Source of the DNA: Bedellia somnulentella
Taxonomy: Eukaryota > Arthropoda > Insecta > Lepidoptera > Bedelliidae
Length of the DNA stretch: 64,000 nucleotides
Assembly: GCA_963576735.1 (NCBI GenBank)
Contig: OY755178.1
Location: forward strand, 9,300,001 to 9,364,000
Reading direction: 5' to 3'
Shown: positions 44,101 to 50,855 of the stretch, piece after piece
Position numbering within the stretch: the first letter of the stretch is position 1
Layout: each line of letters begins with the position of its first letter
Notes under the pieces: generated by a model
Databases searched by the model: none
What the model saw: the letters and a program-made list of their open reading frames with translations, nothing else
What the model was told of the DNA's origin: nothing
Made by a program: the position numbers and the translations under genes

Positions 44101-44521
44101 CTCGGTTTAAGTTTTGTGTTTTGTTACTTTTATGTTGTTTCGATTTGTGTATTATTATTTAGAAAGAAAAAAGCATTTTCAAGCAAGCAGAAAGCAGCAA
44201 GCAAAAAAACCGTGAATATTTATTAAATTTATTTCATTTTTCATTACAGAAGGCTCAACAATATCCTCAGAAGACGAAGCCGAAGGTGAAGAAAGTGGTT
44301 ACGCGTCACTAGAAAGATTCCTCACGGCCTGGGGCCTATCACAATACGTGCAGAAGTTCAAAGATGAACAAATTGACTTAGACGCCCTAATGTTACTTAC
44401 TGAAAGTGATATGAAATCATTAGGTTTACCGCTAGGCCCTTACAGGAAACTGGTCACAGCCGTTCAAGAAAGAAAATCAGCTTTATCGAACCCAGGACCT
44501 ATTATTGATACGCCGATATAA
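20089..44521 (+). CDS. Sans: Sans (USH1G/ANKS4B family) scaffold protein, nine coding exons, 476 aa
   Basis: Coding exons are 20089-20111, 33899-34042, 37318-37539, 38500-38726, 38999-39156, 40970-41127, 42672-42779, 42987-43105 and 44250-44521. All have GT-AG boundaries, and the total of 1431 bp stays in frame. Ankyrin repeats span about residues 5-125 ('[20 protein letters not shown]', '[17 protein letters not shown]'). A basic, probably helical stretch is at 131-185, a low-complexity centre follows, and a SAM domain lies at about 404-462 ('[17 protein letters not shown]'). The protein ends DTPI, a class I PDZ ligand (T-x-hydrophobic). Length and order match vertebrate USH1G (about 460 aa). 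In that family the protein links harmonin and myosin VIIa in microvillar or stereociliary protrusions; the insect role is inferred. The start was chosen because [13 protein letters not shown] matches the family N terminus. Confidence 0.93.
21685..23413 (+). pseudogene. Non-LTR retrotransposon reverse transcriptase, broken
   Basis: Reverse transcriptase blocks occur in order: '[19 protein letters not shown]', '[20 protein letters not shown]', 'FCDLTKAFE', '[20 protein letters not shown]', the catalytic 'VMFADDTSL', '[13 protein letters not shown]', then a C-terminal domain ending 'AGFLSHVM'. It resembles Jockey-superfamily LINEs but is clearly different from the 7.7-kb element. Lesions include stops near 21785, 22169 and 22924, a loss of sequence just after 'LTKAF' (about 22420), and a frameshift near 23145. 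Endonuclease and ORF1 are absent. It lies in the sense direction in Sans intron 1. About 230 bp of probable 3' UTR follows to 23640. Confidence 0.85.
23678..23930 (+). repeat. SINE-A copy
   Basis: Full length from GCTGTGTAGTGTCGGCTTAG to the TATGTATGTA tail. One of the best-preserved copies. Confidence 0.9.
23960..24165 (+). repeat. Dispersed repeat ('TTCCGTGCTTCGAAGGGCAC' type)
   Basis: 'GGCACGTTAAGCCGTAGGTC', 'CCCGGCTACTATTACGGTAG', 'GGCTCGAGCCCCCCGGTGGG'. The first two blocks are a dispersed motif that I recognise from lepidopteran LINE/SINE 3' regions. Limits are approximate. Confidence 0.5.
24730..25020. other. GC-richer unexplained block in Sans intron 1
   Basis: Contains GGCGCCACCCAGGTGTGTTA, GGACCACGCGCGCAGATC and GGGTGGCCGGGATCC. 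A 74-codon open frame (24732-24956, +) has no recognisable domain. It is denser in CpG than its surroundings and could be a LINE 3' UTR remnant or conserved non-coding DNA. Confidence 0.35.
25095..25225 (+). pseudogene. RTE-like LINE 3' terminus fragment
   Basis: Encodes '[20 protein letters not shown]' and then 'IVSAYPNGN', nearly the same C terminus as the 3.6-kb copy, followed by GTATATGTATG. Severely 5'-truncated. Confidence 0.75.
25822..26190 (+). repeat. SINE-B, full-length copy
   Basis: tRNA-like head with A-box-like 'TAGTCCAGTGGG' (25841-25852) and B-box-like 'GAGTTCCAATCC' (25882-25893), then 'GGGCCTACACCAATTTGTCT', the 'AAAACATCGTGAGGAAACCC' block and the 3' end 'GATAAACGGCGTGAACG'. 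This is the reference copy used here for SINE-B. Confidence 0.9.
26268..26385 (-). repeat. SINE-A fragment
   Basis: 'GGTTGGTGATGGGTCTCCAA' and 'CCACATCGCACAATAATCAA' only. Confidence 0.6.
26481..26752 (+). repeat. SINE-A copy with duplicated 5' end
   Basis: The first about 21 bp (CTGTGTAGTGTCGGCTTAGA) appear twice in a row (26482-26501 and 26504-26523) before a normal full-length copy ending in TATGTATG. Confidence 0.85.
27750..27945 (-). repeat. SINE-A copy, 5'-truncated
   Basis: Starts at the tail side with ACATACATATACTCACGGCT and stops at 'GTCACCTCTTACGTACAT', so the first about 55 bp of the sense element are missing. Confidence 0.8.
27950..28235 (-). repeat. SINE-B copy
   Basis: 'CGTTAACGCCGTACATCCCC' through 'GTGACATTGTCACCTGCAGT' to 'GGTGTAGGCCCGATCCGGGA'. 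An internal segment around the 'CTCACGATG' block is deleted. Confidence 0.8.
28255..28690 (+). repeat. Old SINE-A copy split by a younger one
   Basis: The plus-sense copy runs 28255-28346 and resumes at 28599-28690. It is interrupted by the opposite-strand copy listed next, and the 14 bp GATTGTTGAGCGAT are duplicated around it. Confidence 0.85.
28347..28598 (-). repeat. SINE-A, nested insertion with exact ends
   Basis: A 252-bp copy bounded by direct GATTGTTGAGCGAT repeats (28333-28346 and 28599-28612). This fixes the family's sense 5' terminus as TGCTGTGTAGTGTCGGC and its 3' tail as ATGTATGT. Confidence 0.92.
29065..29322. mobile_element. MITE, about 45-bp imperfect inverted ends, TA target
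   Basis: Left TCGCACATCCGTTCAAATAG and right CTATTTGAGCGGAGGTGCGA are inverted partners. Pairing continues through the 'GTCACAACTCAAAAA' block. TA flanks both ends (29063-29064, 29323-29324). The 258-bp element is non-coding and fits a Tc1/mariner-derived MITE. Confidence 0.75.
29463..29515. repeat. Short tandem array of AGTATATCCGGA-like units
   Basis: Three copies of AGTATATCC(G/A)GA spaced by 15-32 bp. Confidence 0.7.
29866..30106 (-). repeat. SINE-A copy
   Basis: 'ATACTCACCGCTATAAATCC' to 'GCCGACACTACACAGC'. Full length but with a short tail. Confidence 0.88.
30994..32284 (-). mobile_element. mariner transposon, apparently intact
   Basis: A 1291-bp element with perfect 27-bp terminal inverted repeats beginning CGAGGGCTGCTATTTATGTA, flanked by TA (30992-30993 and 32285-32286). 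It carries one uninterrupted transposase gene. Length, TA target and catalytic motif all fit mariner. It sits in Sans intron 1, antisense to the gene. Confidence 0.95.
31059..32129 (-). CDS. mariner transposase, full length
   Basis: A 356-residue uninterrupted protein (350 if translation starts at the second Met, MDLTREHF, at 32111, which better fits the usual mariner N terminus). N-terminal helix-turn-helix region at about 8-120. WIPHNL (127-132) is the family's linker motif WVPHEL with changes. The catalytic triad is D166 (in YTGDESW), D258 (in HHDNASCH) and D293 (in LAPNDFYLF) with 34 residues between the last two, giving the mariner D,D34D signature. YSPDLAP is at 285-291. The enzyme would cut and paste the element at TA sites in the nucleus. 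No stop or frameshift is present, so the copy may still be active. Confidence 0.95.
   Translation of the reverse strand: MRVFTTMDLTREHFRAMIFYDFRRGLTQKQCIDQLTSTFGDEAPSKTTVYHWFSEFNRGRSKLTDEIKEGRPKTVVVPQNIDAVRELITQDRHVTYREIEASLGISMTSIHKILHEHLAVKKICSRWIPHNLSIDQKQARVDWCKEMLKKYNRGASKAVYNIYTGDESWIYAYDPETKQQSTVWVFQDEPNPTKVIRAKSTLKQMVACFFGINGHVATVPLENRKTVNSEWYTTICLPEVFEQIRKTNRQRRIILHHDNASCHRSAVTTQFLEAQKIELTGHPPYSPDLAPNDFYLFPNVKKKLRGQRFSSREEAVDAFKMHVLEIPQSEWKKCYENWFQRMQKCIDLSGEYFEKQ
32523..32851. mobile_element. Foldback MITE with internal 23-bp perfect hairpin, TA target
   Basis: 329 bp with about 70-bp terminal inverted repeats (outer end CTAATATTAATAAATTTCTT, inner end near GCAACATGCACTGT) that match without an evident difference. 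Next to the right arm is a perfect hairpin: GTTCGGCAGCTGACCACCG.. at 32735-32757, spacer TCA, complement at 32761-32783. Flanked by TA (32521-32522, 32852-32853). The small open frames in it are translated repeat. Confidence 0.8.
33640..33695 (+). repeat. SINE-A 3' fragment
   Basis: 'GAAGCTCTGGCTACCCCTTC' to 'ATAGCTATGAGTATTTTTTA'. Confidence 0.6.
33899..34042 (+). CDS. Sans: Sans exon 2 (ankyrin repeats 1-2)
   Basis: Encodes residues 8-56, with [16 protein letters not shown] and [20 protein letters not shown]. Acceptor TTTGACAG, donor GTAAGA; enters and leaves with two bases of the codon on the left exon. Confidence 0.93.
34437..34700 (+). repeat. SINE-A copy
   Basis: 'GCCGTGTAGTGCTGGCTAAG' to 'GGCCGTAAGTATATGTATAT'. 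Diverged variant with 'CACACGGGTGTCGTAAGAGG'. Confidence 0.82.
35202..35562 (-). repeat. SINE-B, near full-length copy
   Basis: Begins at the (CATAA)n tail and runs through 'GGGGGCAGGCCTATCGCCGT' to the tRNA-like head 'GTAGAACACTCGGTTATCGT' read on the minus strand. Confidence 0.9.
36075..36393 (-). repeat. SINE-B copy with internal deletion
   Basis: Tail CATAACATAAACGTTCACGC and complete head, but the segment between 'GTCCAGAG' and 'TATCGCCG' is shortened. Confidence 0.87.
36805..37000. repeat. Probable dispersed repeat
   Basis: 'AGCTGACCCGACATACCTCG' and the end 'GCATAGCTTTATTATATAGA' resemble a common lepidopteran interspersed repeat. Recognised from memory of its general form only. Confidence 0.35.
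37318..37539 (+). CDS. Sans: Sans exon 3 (ankyrin repeats 3-4)
   Basis: Residues 56-130, containing [17 protein letters not shown] and [20 protein letters not shown]. Acceptor TTCCAG, donor GTAGGT. Confidence 0.95.
38046..38156 (+). pseudogene. Decayed copy of the 3' half of Sans exon 3
   Basis: Matches the last about 115 bp of exon 3 ('TCTATGGATGTCGATGGCCA', 'CTGCTCGATCAGGCGACCGC') and continues into the same GTAGGTTTT intron start. A short deletion after 'GAACTGGC' breaks the frame and creates a TAA. It has no good acceptor at its left edge. Confidence 0.88.
38500..38726 (+). CDS. Sans: Sans exon 4 (basic coiled-coil-like region)
   Basis: Residues 130-206, rich in Lys/Glu/Gln ('[20 protein letters not shown]'), then '[18 protein letters not shown]'. 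Acceptor TTCCAG, donor GTAAGC. Confidence 0.92.
38999..39156 (+). CDS. Sans: Sans exon 5
   Basis: Residues 206-258, containing '[19 protein letters not shown]' and a basic end '[15 protein letters not shown]'. Acceptor TTCCAG, donor GTATGT. Confidence 0.9.
39185..39240 (-). repeat. SINE-A fragment
   Basis: 'TATACTCACGGCTATAAATC' followed by diverged sequence. Only the sense 3' end is left. Confidence 0.55.
39640..39870 (+). repeat. tRNA-headed SINE fragment
   Basis: B box GCGGGTTCGATCCCG near 39680 is followed by 'TTATGTGATGAGCTTCAATG' and 'GTACCCCATACTACAAGTC', a body type widespread in moths. The A-box half is missing. Distinct from SINE-A, B and C. Confidence 0.7.
39871..40969. other. 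Sans intron 5, right part, nothing recognised
   Basis: No exon or element identified. A 65-codon open frame at 40218-40415 has no domain. Confidence 0.4.
40970..41127 (+). CDS. Sans: Sans exon 6
   Basis: Residues 259-311, a Gly/Ala-rich linker ('[19 protein letters not shown]'). Acceptor TTTCTAG, donor GTACTT. The open frame simply continues past the donor into the intron until 41287, so the 3' limit rests on the splice to exon 7. Confidence 0.87.
41337..41458 (+). pseudogene. Decayed copy of Sans exon 6 (copy a)
   Basis: About 122 bp close to exon 6 plus matching downstream intron. In the exon 6 frame a TGA at 41388-41390 replaces the Gly codon of 'SFGAG'. The first about 36 bp of the exon, including the acceptor, are missing. 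Confidence 0.92.
41693..41768 (+). pseudogene. Decayed copy of Sans exon 6 (copy b)
   Basis: 'TCACTAAGTGGTCGTCGCCG' to 'GGCGCCGCGCGGA' matches exon 6, with one extra base after GAAGTG that shifts the frame. The donor half is lost. Together with copy a it makes a tandem series with a period of about 360 bp. Confidence 0.9.
41940..42062 (+). repeat. SINE-B fragments
   Basis: A minus-sense piece ('ATACTTCTGAACATCACGTG') runs into a plus-sense piece ('GTATTAGTACCTCTGCCAAC'), apparently a rearranged pair. Confidence 0.6.
42065..42671. other. Sans intron 6, right part, nothing recognised
   Basis: 'GAGGCGGTCTTCGCTCTGCG' at about 42142 weakly echoes the start of exon 6 and may be a third remnant. 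Otherwise no element seen. Confidence 0.35.
42672..42779 (+). CDS. Sans: Sans exon 7
   Basis: Residues 311-347 ('[20 protein letters not shown]'). Acceptor ATTTCAG, donor GTAATG. Confidence 0.87.
42987..43105 (+). CDS. Sans: Sans exon 8
   Basis: Residues 347-387 ('[20 protein letters not shown]'). Acceptor ATTGCAG, donor GTAAGG. Confidence 0.88.
43117..43330 (-). repeat. Degenerate SINE-A pieces
   Basis: 'ACTTACGGTTATAATCCCAA' (43120) and 'ACTTACGGCTTTAAATTTCA' (43276) are two eroded sense-3' ends of SINE-A. Confidence 0.5.
43361..43417 (+). pseudogene. Decayed copy of the 3' part of Sans exon 8
   Basis: 'CAGACACTCTTACAAAC'-type sequence and 'AGCCAACAGTCTGGTAAG' repeat the end of exon 8 and its donor. 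TGA at 43402-43404 stands where exon 8 has TGG. Confidence 0.88.
43453..43690 (-). repeat. SINE-A, diverged copy
   Basis: 'ATAGACTCACGGCTAAATAC', 'GGTAATGGGTCTCCAGCCAC' and 'ATGGGTTAGTTAGTACTATT' follow the family order. Confidence 0.7.
44030..44080. repeat. Short dispersed motif
   Basis: 'CGACTTCAAAAAAGGAGGAG' followed by GTTATCAATTCG is a motif that I recognise from many insect interspersed repeats. Confidence 0.4.
44250..44521 (+). CDS. Sans: Sans exon 9 (SAM domain, PDZ ligand, stop)
   Basis: Residues 387-476. The acidic lead-in '[15 protein letters not shown]' precedes the SAM domain ('[17 protein letters not shown]'), and the protein ends DTPI-stop (TAA). Acceptor ATTACAG. Confidence 0.95.
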
Positions 44522-45515
44522 GTATTTGTACGTTTTTGTATGTTTGTTTTATTTTTATTGTGGTCTAACGAAACATAGTTTTTTATTTTTTTATTTTGTG
44601 AGTGACATTGTCTATGCCATCTAAATGTTGCTACCATAAATTAGTAAATGAATATTGATTGTAGTTATGCAATAGTAACAAAAGTATCTATTAATAATAT
44701 GTTAGTATCATTTTCGTGGTAAGAAAAAATCATAGGAGAATACCAGGCGTATTATGTTATTATACAATTATTTAACTGTTAATTTCTTACTCCCAGTAGG
44801 GAACCATTCATTCACTGATTATATATATTTATATAAATATAATCAGGGATATTTATATAAATATAATCAGGGATATTTATATTTTATAATAATTATATTT
44901 CTTTATCATATACTTTTTGAGTTTGCAGAGTAGTAAATATTTATAAAGTTCTTTTAAATCATTATCAATTTGTTTAAAAGTAGTTTTTTTTTACATATTT
45001 TCCTACATTAAAATAAGTGTATAGTTGTCACAATTTTACATATTTATCGATTAGGTTTAATTTTCAGTGTGCTATTATAATATTAGGTTGTTATTGTTTT
45101 AAAATCACCGAGTGAAGTGTTGATGCAAATTTTATGTCTTATTTTTAGCACTGTGTTTTCATTGGCTTAGAAGCTGGGTGTAAATTACGTTTTTGAGCAA
45201 AATCGTATACTAGTGTTTAAGAGAGCAAGATAAACTTTAGTAAGGATAAAGTTAGTAATACTCCCGCTAAGTTTTGTAAAAACCGATTTTTAAATTAATT
45301 TCGCAGTTATTATAGATTTACACCCAACTTACCTTAAAGCGTGATTGACTATAGTATTATTTGAAGTGTACTTAATAGTAACTAAATGTGATATATTGCA
45401 ATGAATATGAAACATTCCATACCAGTGGTTACGTCCAATATTGCCATATACATACAGAGATAATTTTATGTACAACTTTTATATACAATAAAATATTTTG
45501 TGTATAGCATGATCT
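44522..45515 (+). other. Sans: Probable Sans 3' UTR
   Basis: About 1 kb of AT-rich non-coding sequence after the stop, ending just past the AATAAA at 45487-45492. A 26-bp tandem repeat with AATATAATCAGGGATATTTA lies at about 44826-44884. Confidence 0.6.
45487..45492 (+). terminator. Sans: Putative polyadenylation signal AATAAA for Sans
   Basis: AATAAA followed about 15 bp later by a TGTGTATAG stretch. It lies 966 bp after the stop codon and is the last clear candidate before intergenic SINEs start. Confidence 0.5.
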
Positions 45516-45734
45516 TTTATTTCTACCCATTGAAGTAATAATTTTAGTAGGTTACTAGCTACCCCATGCTACTTCGAATGCGTATAGACCTTTTCTACTG
45601 ATCGTCTGCGTTGTCACAACATTTATCATTTCTGCTATGCTCCAATTCGTTTGACCGGAGCCTATAGACTCCTTAGATAAATATCGCTTTCTAACAATGA
45701 AATATGTTTCTAACCTATTAGTCGCCATACAATT

Positions 45735-46275
45735 CAAATTGATTTCAAACGTTAACGTCGTAACAACTAACACTTGGTGTTCAGAGTACCCAGGTGTGAT
45801 AGTAAGGCGTTCTNNNNNNNNNNNNNNNNNNNNNNNNNNNNNNNNNNNNNNNNNNNNNNNNNNNNNNNNNNNNNNNNNNNNNNNNNNNNNNNNNNNNNNN
45901 NNNNNNNNNNNNNNNNNNNNNNNNNNNNNNNNNNNNNNNNNNNNNNNNNNNNNNNNNNNNNNNNNNNNNNNNNNNNNNNNNNNNNNNNNNNNNNNNNNNN
46001 NNNNNNNNNNNNNAACGTTTACGTCGTAAAAACTAACACTTAGTGTTCAGAGTACCCAGGTTTATCTTGGACAGTAAACTCACTTGATAGGGGACATCCA
46101 CATGACTAAAGTCCTTAACCATGTAGGTTTGGTTCCAATGTAGTACTTCGCCGTTAACAACCATGATAAATTAACCACACATATGACTCTAGAAAAGACA
46201 CACTGGTATAGGGCCCGTCTCGGGACTTGAACCCTTTCTGCATAATAGGCGATCACTCTACCTGACTGAGTGATT
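45735..46275 (-). repeat. SINE-B sequence interrupted by assembly gap
   Basis: 'AACGTCGTAACAACTAACAC' starts on the left of the gap and is repeated almost exactly on the right (46014-46060). It then continues through 'GTTAACAACCATGATAAATT' to a tRNA-like head near 46215. Confidence 0.7.
45814..46013. other. Assembly gap, 200 N
   Basis: Exactly 200 N. Open frames that appear to cross it are meaningless. Confidence 1.
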
Positions 46276-46279
46276 AAGG

Positions 46280-46944
46280 TTATTATTTACCATTCCATAT
46301 TTCTATTGGTTACTTTCTACTGCCATTTTTCTAATGGCACGTATAAAACATTGGACTAATTGATTATACTCACACAAGCGTGGTGATTTCTCAGTAATAC
46401 ACAAAGTACAAGAATCTTCAAACATGAAAACTGTTCTCTTTCGTGGTAGCTGACATGAGAAAAAAGTCCAAACTTCGAGTTGGAAAGGTTCTGCGAGCAC
46501 TATGTTCTTAAGCAGGAACAACAAGAAGATAAAAATAAAAAAAAATATTTCAAAATAAAAAGAATTGATCTCAATTTTTTTAACGTCACAAACTTACGTA
46601 TAAGTTAAATCTTACTCTACTGACTCTACTTCGGATTCGGAAGGTGTATTATCTTTAAGGAAATGAGCGCTTCAATAATGGTAGTATGTAATTGGGGTAG
46701 CCAGCTACCCCTTTTTGACGTTTGTGGTCGAGTGAATTTAATTTCATGTTAACGTCACACATTTTGCCAGAAGTTAAGCAAATCTATGGGCAGTCAAAGC
46801 TTTATTGTAAGTAAAACAGCAGATGCCAGAGGATCTGATTTTTCTTCATCTATACAGAAATTTGCAACCACCTTTGTTGCCGAACAAAAAAGAACCATAT
46901 CTACCTTAAATTAACTAAAGTACGAAGAGATTGCTAATCATACA
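46280..46944. other. Intergenic, nothing recognised
   Basis: No exon or repeat identified. Confidence 0.35.
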
Positions 46945-47115
46945 TACATACATATACTCACGGCTATAATTCGCTAGAAGGGGTAGCCAGAGTCAAGAAA
47001 TTATTGATTTCTCAGCCACTTTTGGAAGTTGAGTGGGGAAAAGGCGGTAAAATAAAGGTGATGGGTCTCCAACCGCATCGCCCAAAAATCCAATAAAAAG
47101 TCCCAATACCCTTAG
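46945..47115 (-). repeat. SINE-A, truncated copy joined to SINE-B
   Basis: Tail 'ACATACATACATATACTCAC' to 'CCAATACCCTTAGTCCCTTA'. It stops abruptly where SINE-B body begins. Confidence 0.82.
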
Positions 47116-47365
47116 TCCCTTAGTGTACTCACGTGATAGGGGGCAGGCCTATCGCCGTTTTGTACGAATACACTGTCACATGACTAAGTACAACTCAGCC
47201 ATGTGGGTTTCCTCACGATGTTTTCCCTCACCGTTAACAAGCATGATAAATTAACCACACATATGTCTTTAGAAAAGACAAATTGGTGTAGGCCCGACCC
47301 GGGATTTGAATACTAGTCGCTTACACGTTAACCGGTGTTCTACCCATTGACCTATCACGTCGTAT
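47116..47365 (-). repeat. SINE-B copy, 3'-truncated
   Basis: 'GTGTACTCACGTGATAGGGG' through 'CCTCACGATGTTTTCCCTCA' to the head 'CCATTGACCTATCACGTCG'. Confidence 0.87.
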
Positions 47366-47496
47366 TATTGTTATAATATGGAATATCACTGAGCGAAGCT
47401 CGGCCGTTCGTACTCACGGCCGAATAATTTTTGTGTTTAGTGTATTTTTGGTCATTCCAATTTGTCTGACTGACTATATATAATTTTGTAATAGTT

Positions 47497-47690
47497 ATCT
47501 TGATAGCCCAGTGGGTAGAACACTCGGTTATCGTGCAAACGACTAGTGTTCAAATCCTGGGTCGGGCCTACACCAATTTGTTTTTTCTAAAGACATATGT
47601 GTGGTTATTTTATCATGGTTGTTAACGGTGAGGGAAAACATCGTGAGGAAACCCACATGGCTGAGTTTTACTTAGTCATGTGACAAATTA
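47497..47690 (+). repeat. SINE-B copy, inverted partner of the previous one
   Basis: Head 'TTGATAGCCCAGTGGGTAGA' with B box 'GTGTTCAAATCC', body to 'CTTAGTCATGTGACAAATTA', then ends. It faces the copy at 47116-47365 head to head across about 130 bp. Confidence 0.87.
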
Positions 47691-48034
47691 TTAATAACAA
47701 ATTAAAAAATCAGACATTAAAAAATAAGTAAAGTTCATTCATTTTTGGTGGAGCTTTAAAGCGTCTGACAAAAGTTTTGATCCATGAAAATTGTCTGATA
47801 CTTGCTGTACTATTTGAGAATGATATCCTATAAAATATATCTAAAAATCAGCCATCTAAATTAAAGTAAAGTAACTCTTATTTTTAGTCACCTTTCTCAC
47901 CTGGTACTTGCCCAGGTGTCACTGGGCAAACTTCACAAACACGCAGGTATACAGAGTGCATGAGACACTACTGAGAACTTAAAGTTTCATTTTTTAGAAA
48001 ATAATTTATGTCTTATCGTTCTGGGATCTTGGCC
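47691..48034. other. Intergenic, nothing recognised
   Basis: AT-rich with no exon. Two 'CACCTGGTACTTGCCCAGGTGTC' style short palindromic words near 47898-47925. Confidence 0.35.
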
Positions 48035-48160
48035 TATTATTTTTCCATCTTTTCCATTACCAACATCCAAAGTGACTGAGAAATCTCTAATTCTCTAGCT
48101 CTGGCTACCCCTTTGCGGAATTCATAGCCGTGAGTAAATGTATGTATGTATTTTATGAAA
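48035..48160 (+). repeat. SINE-A 3' fragment
   Basis: 'CATCCAAAGTGACTGAGAAA' to 'CATAGCCGTGAGTAAATGTA'. Confidence 0.7.
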
Positions 48161-48438
48161 ATGTAAAGATTTTTGTGATAAAAGTATCACAAAAACTACT
48201 CATCGTGTCTTGTTCGAAACAATATATTTATTTCTGACGGTCTCTTCCTTCTATCAAATCTTCTTACCTATTGAAGAAAATATCGTTTTGGAAACATTGA
48301 CGTAATATTCAAAGACTGAAGTAAATGTAGGTTCAACGTGCATTGTTGGATGTTTTTTTATTTAGTGGCATTTCTGATTAAAATTATTCAATAAAATTTC
48401 ACCTAAACTCTATACTACTAGGTTCGCAGTTTGTAATA

Positions 48439-48673
48439 ACTGTGTAGTGCCGGCTTAGAAAAGCACTACCCCTTTTCTTCCGGTGGGTATACGTAAGAGG
48501 CGACTAACGGACTTGGGGCTTTTTAATGGATTTTTGGGCGATGCGGTTGGAGATCTATCACCTTTATTCTACCGTCTTTTCCCCACTCAAATTCCAAAAG
48601 TGGCTGAGGAATTTCTTATTTCTCAGCTCTGGCTACCCCTTTTAGGGATTTATAGCCGTGAGTATATGTATGT
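48439..48673 (+). repeat. SINE-A copy
   Basis: 'ACTGTGTAGTGCCGGCTTAG' to 'GCCGTGAGTATATGTATG'. Confidence 0.88.
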
Positions 48674-48885
48674 CTGCTTAGAATAACACTAACCCATTTC
48701 TTCCCTCGGGTATCGTAGAAGGCAACGACGGTACGGTTATGGGGCTTTTAAAGTGATTTTGGGGCGATGTGGCTAGAAACCATCCTTTGTCATCTCTTGT
48801 TCCAAAACTGGCTGAAGCATTTCTAATTTTAAGCCTCTGGCTCTGGTCCATTTTGTAATTTATAGCCGTGAGTATATGTGTATTT
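48674..48885 (+). repeat. SINE-A, older copy in tandem
   Basis: 'CTGCTTAGAATAACACTAAC' to 'TTTATAGCCGTGAGTATATG', immediately after the tail of the preceding copy. The older copy probably served as target for the younger one. Confidence 0.75.
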
Positions 48886-49174
48886 ATCCCAATAGTTACA
48901 TAAATAATTTGTTTTGATATTTAGACAGAAACTCATGACGAAACTATAAGAGCCGTTCCGCATTACGTCCGATCTGAATCCATGGCAAAAAAAATATATA
49001 TTTAGCTTTACTAGCTCTAATACTATATACACATACATATATACTATATAGAAGTAGTTCTATGGTTAAGGACCATATTTTCACGGTTTCAGATTGAATT
49101 CGGATCGACTTTAGCGAACAGCTCTAAAGGTTTTTCTTTCTTAGAAATTAAGCTACAAAACTCTAAAAAGGACA

Positions 49175-49420
49175 TACATGCATAGATATACTCACGGCTA
49201 TAAATCCCTAAAAGGGGTAGCCAGAGATAAGAATTAGACATTACTCAGACACTTTTGGAAGTTAAGTGGGGAAAAGATGGTAAAATAAAGGTTGTTGGTG
49301 ATGGGTCTCCAGCCGCATCGACAAAAAGTCGATCATAAAGCCCTAATATCTTTAGTCGCCTCTTACGTAGACCTACGGGAAGAAATGGGGTAGTGCCATT
49401 CTAAACTGACAGTACACAGC
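49175..49420 (-). repeat. SINE-A copy with 10-bp target duplication
   Basis: Direct AAAAAGGACA at 49165-49174 and 49421-49430 flank the copy, confirming the family's termini. Confidence 0.92.
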
Positions 49421-49430
49421 AAAAAGGACA

Positions 49431-50157
49431 ATGACCATAAATGTTAGGCACTTATTACAAGTATGTCAGCAGCAGGGGTAATTCCAGATTATCTTTTGAT
49501 TGGGTTTCGGCTTTAAATCTGTTCGATTGGGTAAACAGACGAGCAATAAAATAAAAACAAAAATAATTTAAAAATATTTATTTTGATAATTTAAAATACA
49601 TTTCGTTTTCAAATGTGTGATGTAAACTATCTATTATTCGAACTTATACACACCCGAAATTATAGCTACATTATTTTACAAAATAGTATCGAAAACTAAC
49701 TATTAAATAGCTCCAGAATCATAATACTTGACTAAAATAGTAAACAATTATTAAACAAGAATACACAATTAAATTGATGAATGTATAGGGATTACAATCT
49801 CCTCAGTCAATTCTTACTAACAGCTACAATCATAATTACCTTGTATTGAAATCATTGACTCAGATCTAATTACATGAAAACACGGAGTTTCCAAAGCCGA
49901 TCTACATTATCAAAGTCAAATAATATGGATTTGATTACGTATTTCTGAAGTACCATGCATTGATTAAAACCAATACTTTTAAATAAGTACACATCGTATA
50001 AAAATATTTAATTTAATATTAGAATATGTTGTAATTATTAATGGAAGGCACAATAGTTACATCTTAGTAATATTGTCATTTGAATACTTCATATTGTTCG
50101 ATATCAATTCTTTCTTACTTACTACAAAGTTTGTTTCGACATACGTATGGCCGTAGT
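49431..50157. other. AT-rich stretch, possible 3' UTR of the claudin-like gene
   Basis: No open frame. On the minus strand an AATAAA lies at 49577-49582, downstream of the claudin-like stop codons, so part of this may be that gene's 3' UTR. Inference from position only. Confidence 0.3.
49577..49582 (-). terminator. Possible polyadenylation signal for the claudin-like gene
   Basis: AATAAA on the minus strand, about 1.3 kb after the TAA. Weak evidence, as AT-rich DNA offers many such words. Confidence 0.25.
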
Positions 50158-50420
50158 GCCGTGTAGTGTCGGCTTAGAATAGCACTACCCCGCTTCTACC
50201 GATGGGTGTACGTAAGAGGCGACTAACGGTATTGGGGCTTTTAAGGGATTCTTGGGCGATGCGGTTGGAGACCCATCACCAACACCCTTTCCTTTACCAT
50301 CTTTTCCCCACTCAACTTTCCAAAAGTGGCTGAGGAATTTCTAATTCCTTAGCTCTGGCTACCCCTTCTTGGGATTTATAGCCGTGAGTATATGTATGTA
50401 TGTATGTATGTATGTATGGC
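50158..50420 (+). repeat. SINE-A copy with long ATGT tail
   Basis: 'GCCGTGTAGTGTCGGCTTAG' to 'GCCGTGAGTATATGTATGTA', with six tail units. The well-kept tail suggests a young copy. Confidence 0.9.
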
Positions 50421-50855
50421 GGAGCTAACGACTTACTCCTAAAACTTACTGTTCCCAATAAGTTACACATCTATTATAATTAAACTATATTTAATTCGTT
50501 TTAAGATGATTCGAAATGAAACTATGATGAGTCTCATAGTAGTGACCAAATTATGGCGCTAGGCGTACATCGCAAGACTGCTTTTCAGAGTAGATCACTC
50601 GTAAAGCAGTATTTCAAAATACGCCTCAAGAGTTTCGCAAAGCCGTGCTCAGTAAAAATGTGCCAATAAGAATCAAGGTTCGAACCAGATTCGGGCCACC
50701 CATCAAGACAGTGTATGCTTGTTTTGAAATCGAGTGATAGTTTTAGTTTTAGATATGGGTTTGTGGCGTCATACACTGTGTCGGCGATCGTTCGAAACTC
50801 ACCGCCATGAAAGTGTCGGTGATACGATAATAACCTAACGCTTCCCGCGCGCGCA

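Noticed and set aside
45697..46043. Open frames across 45.7-46.0 kb
   Set aside because: They cross 200 N of unknown sequence.
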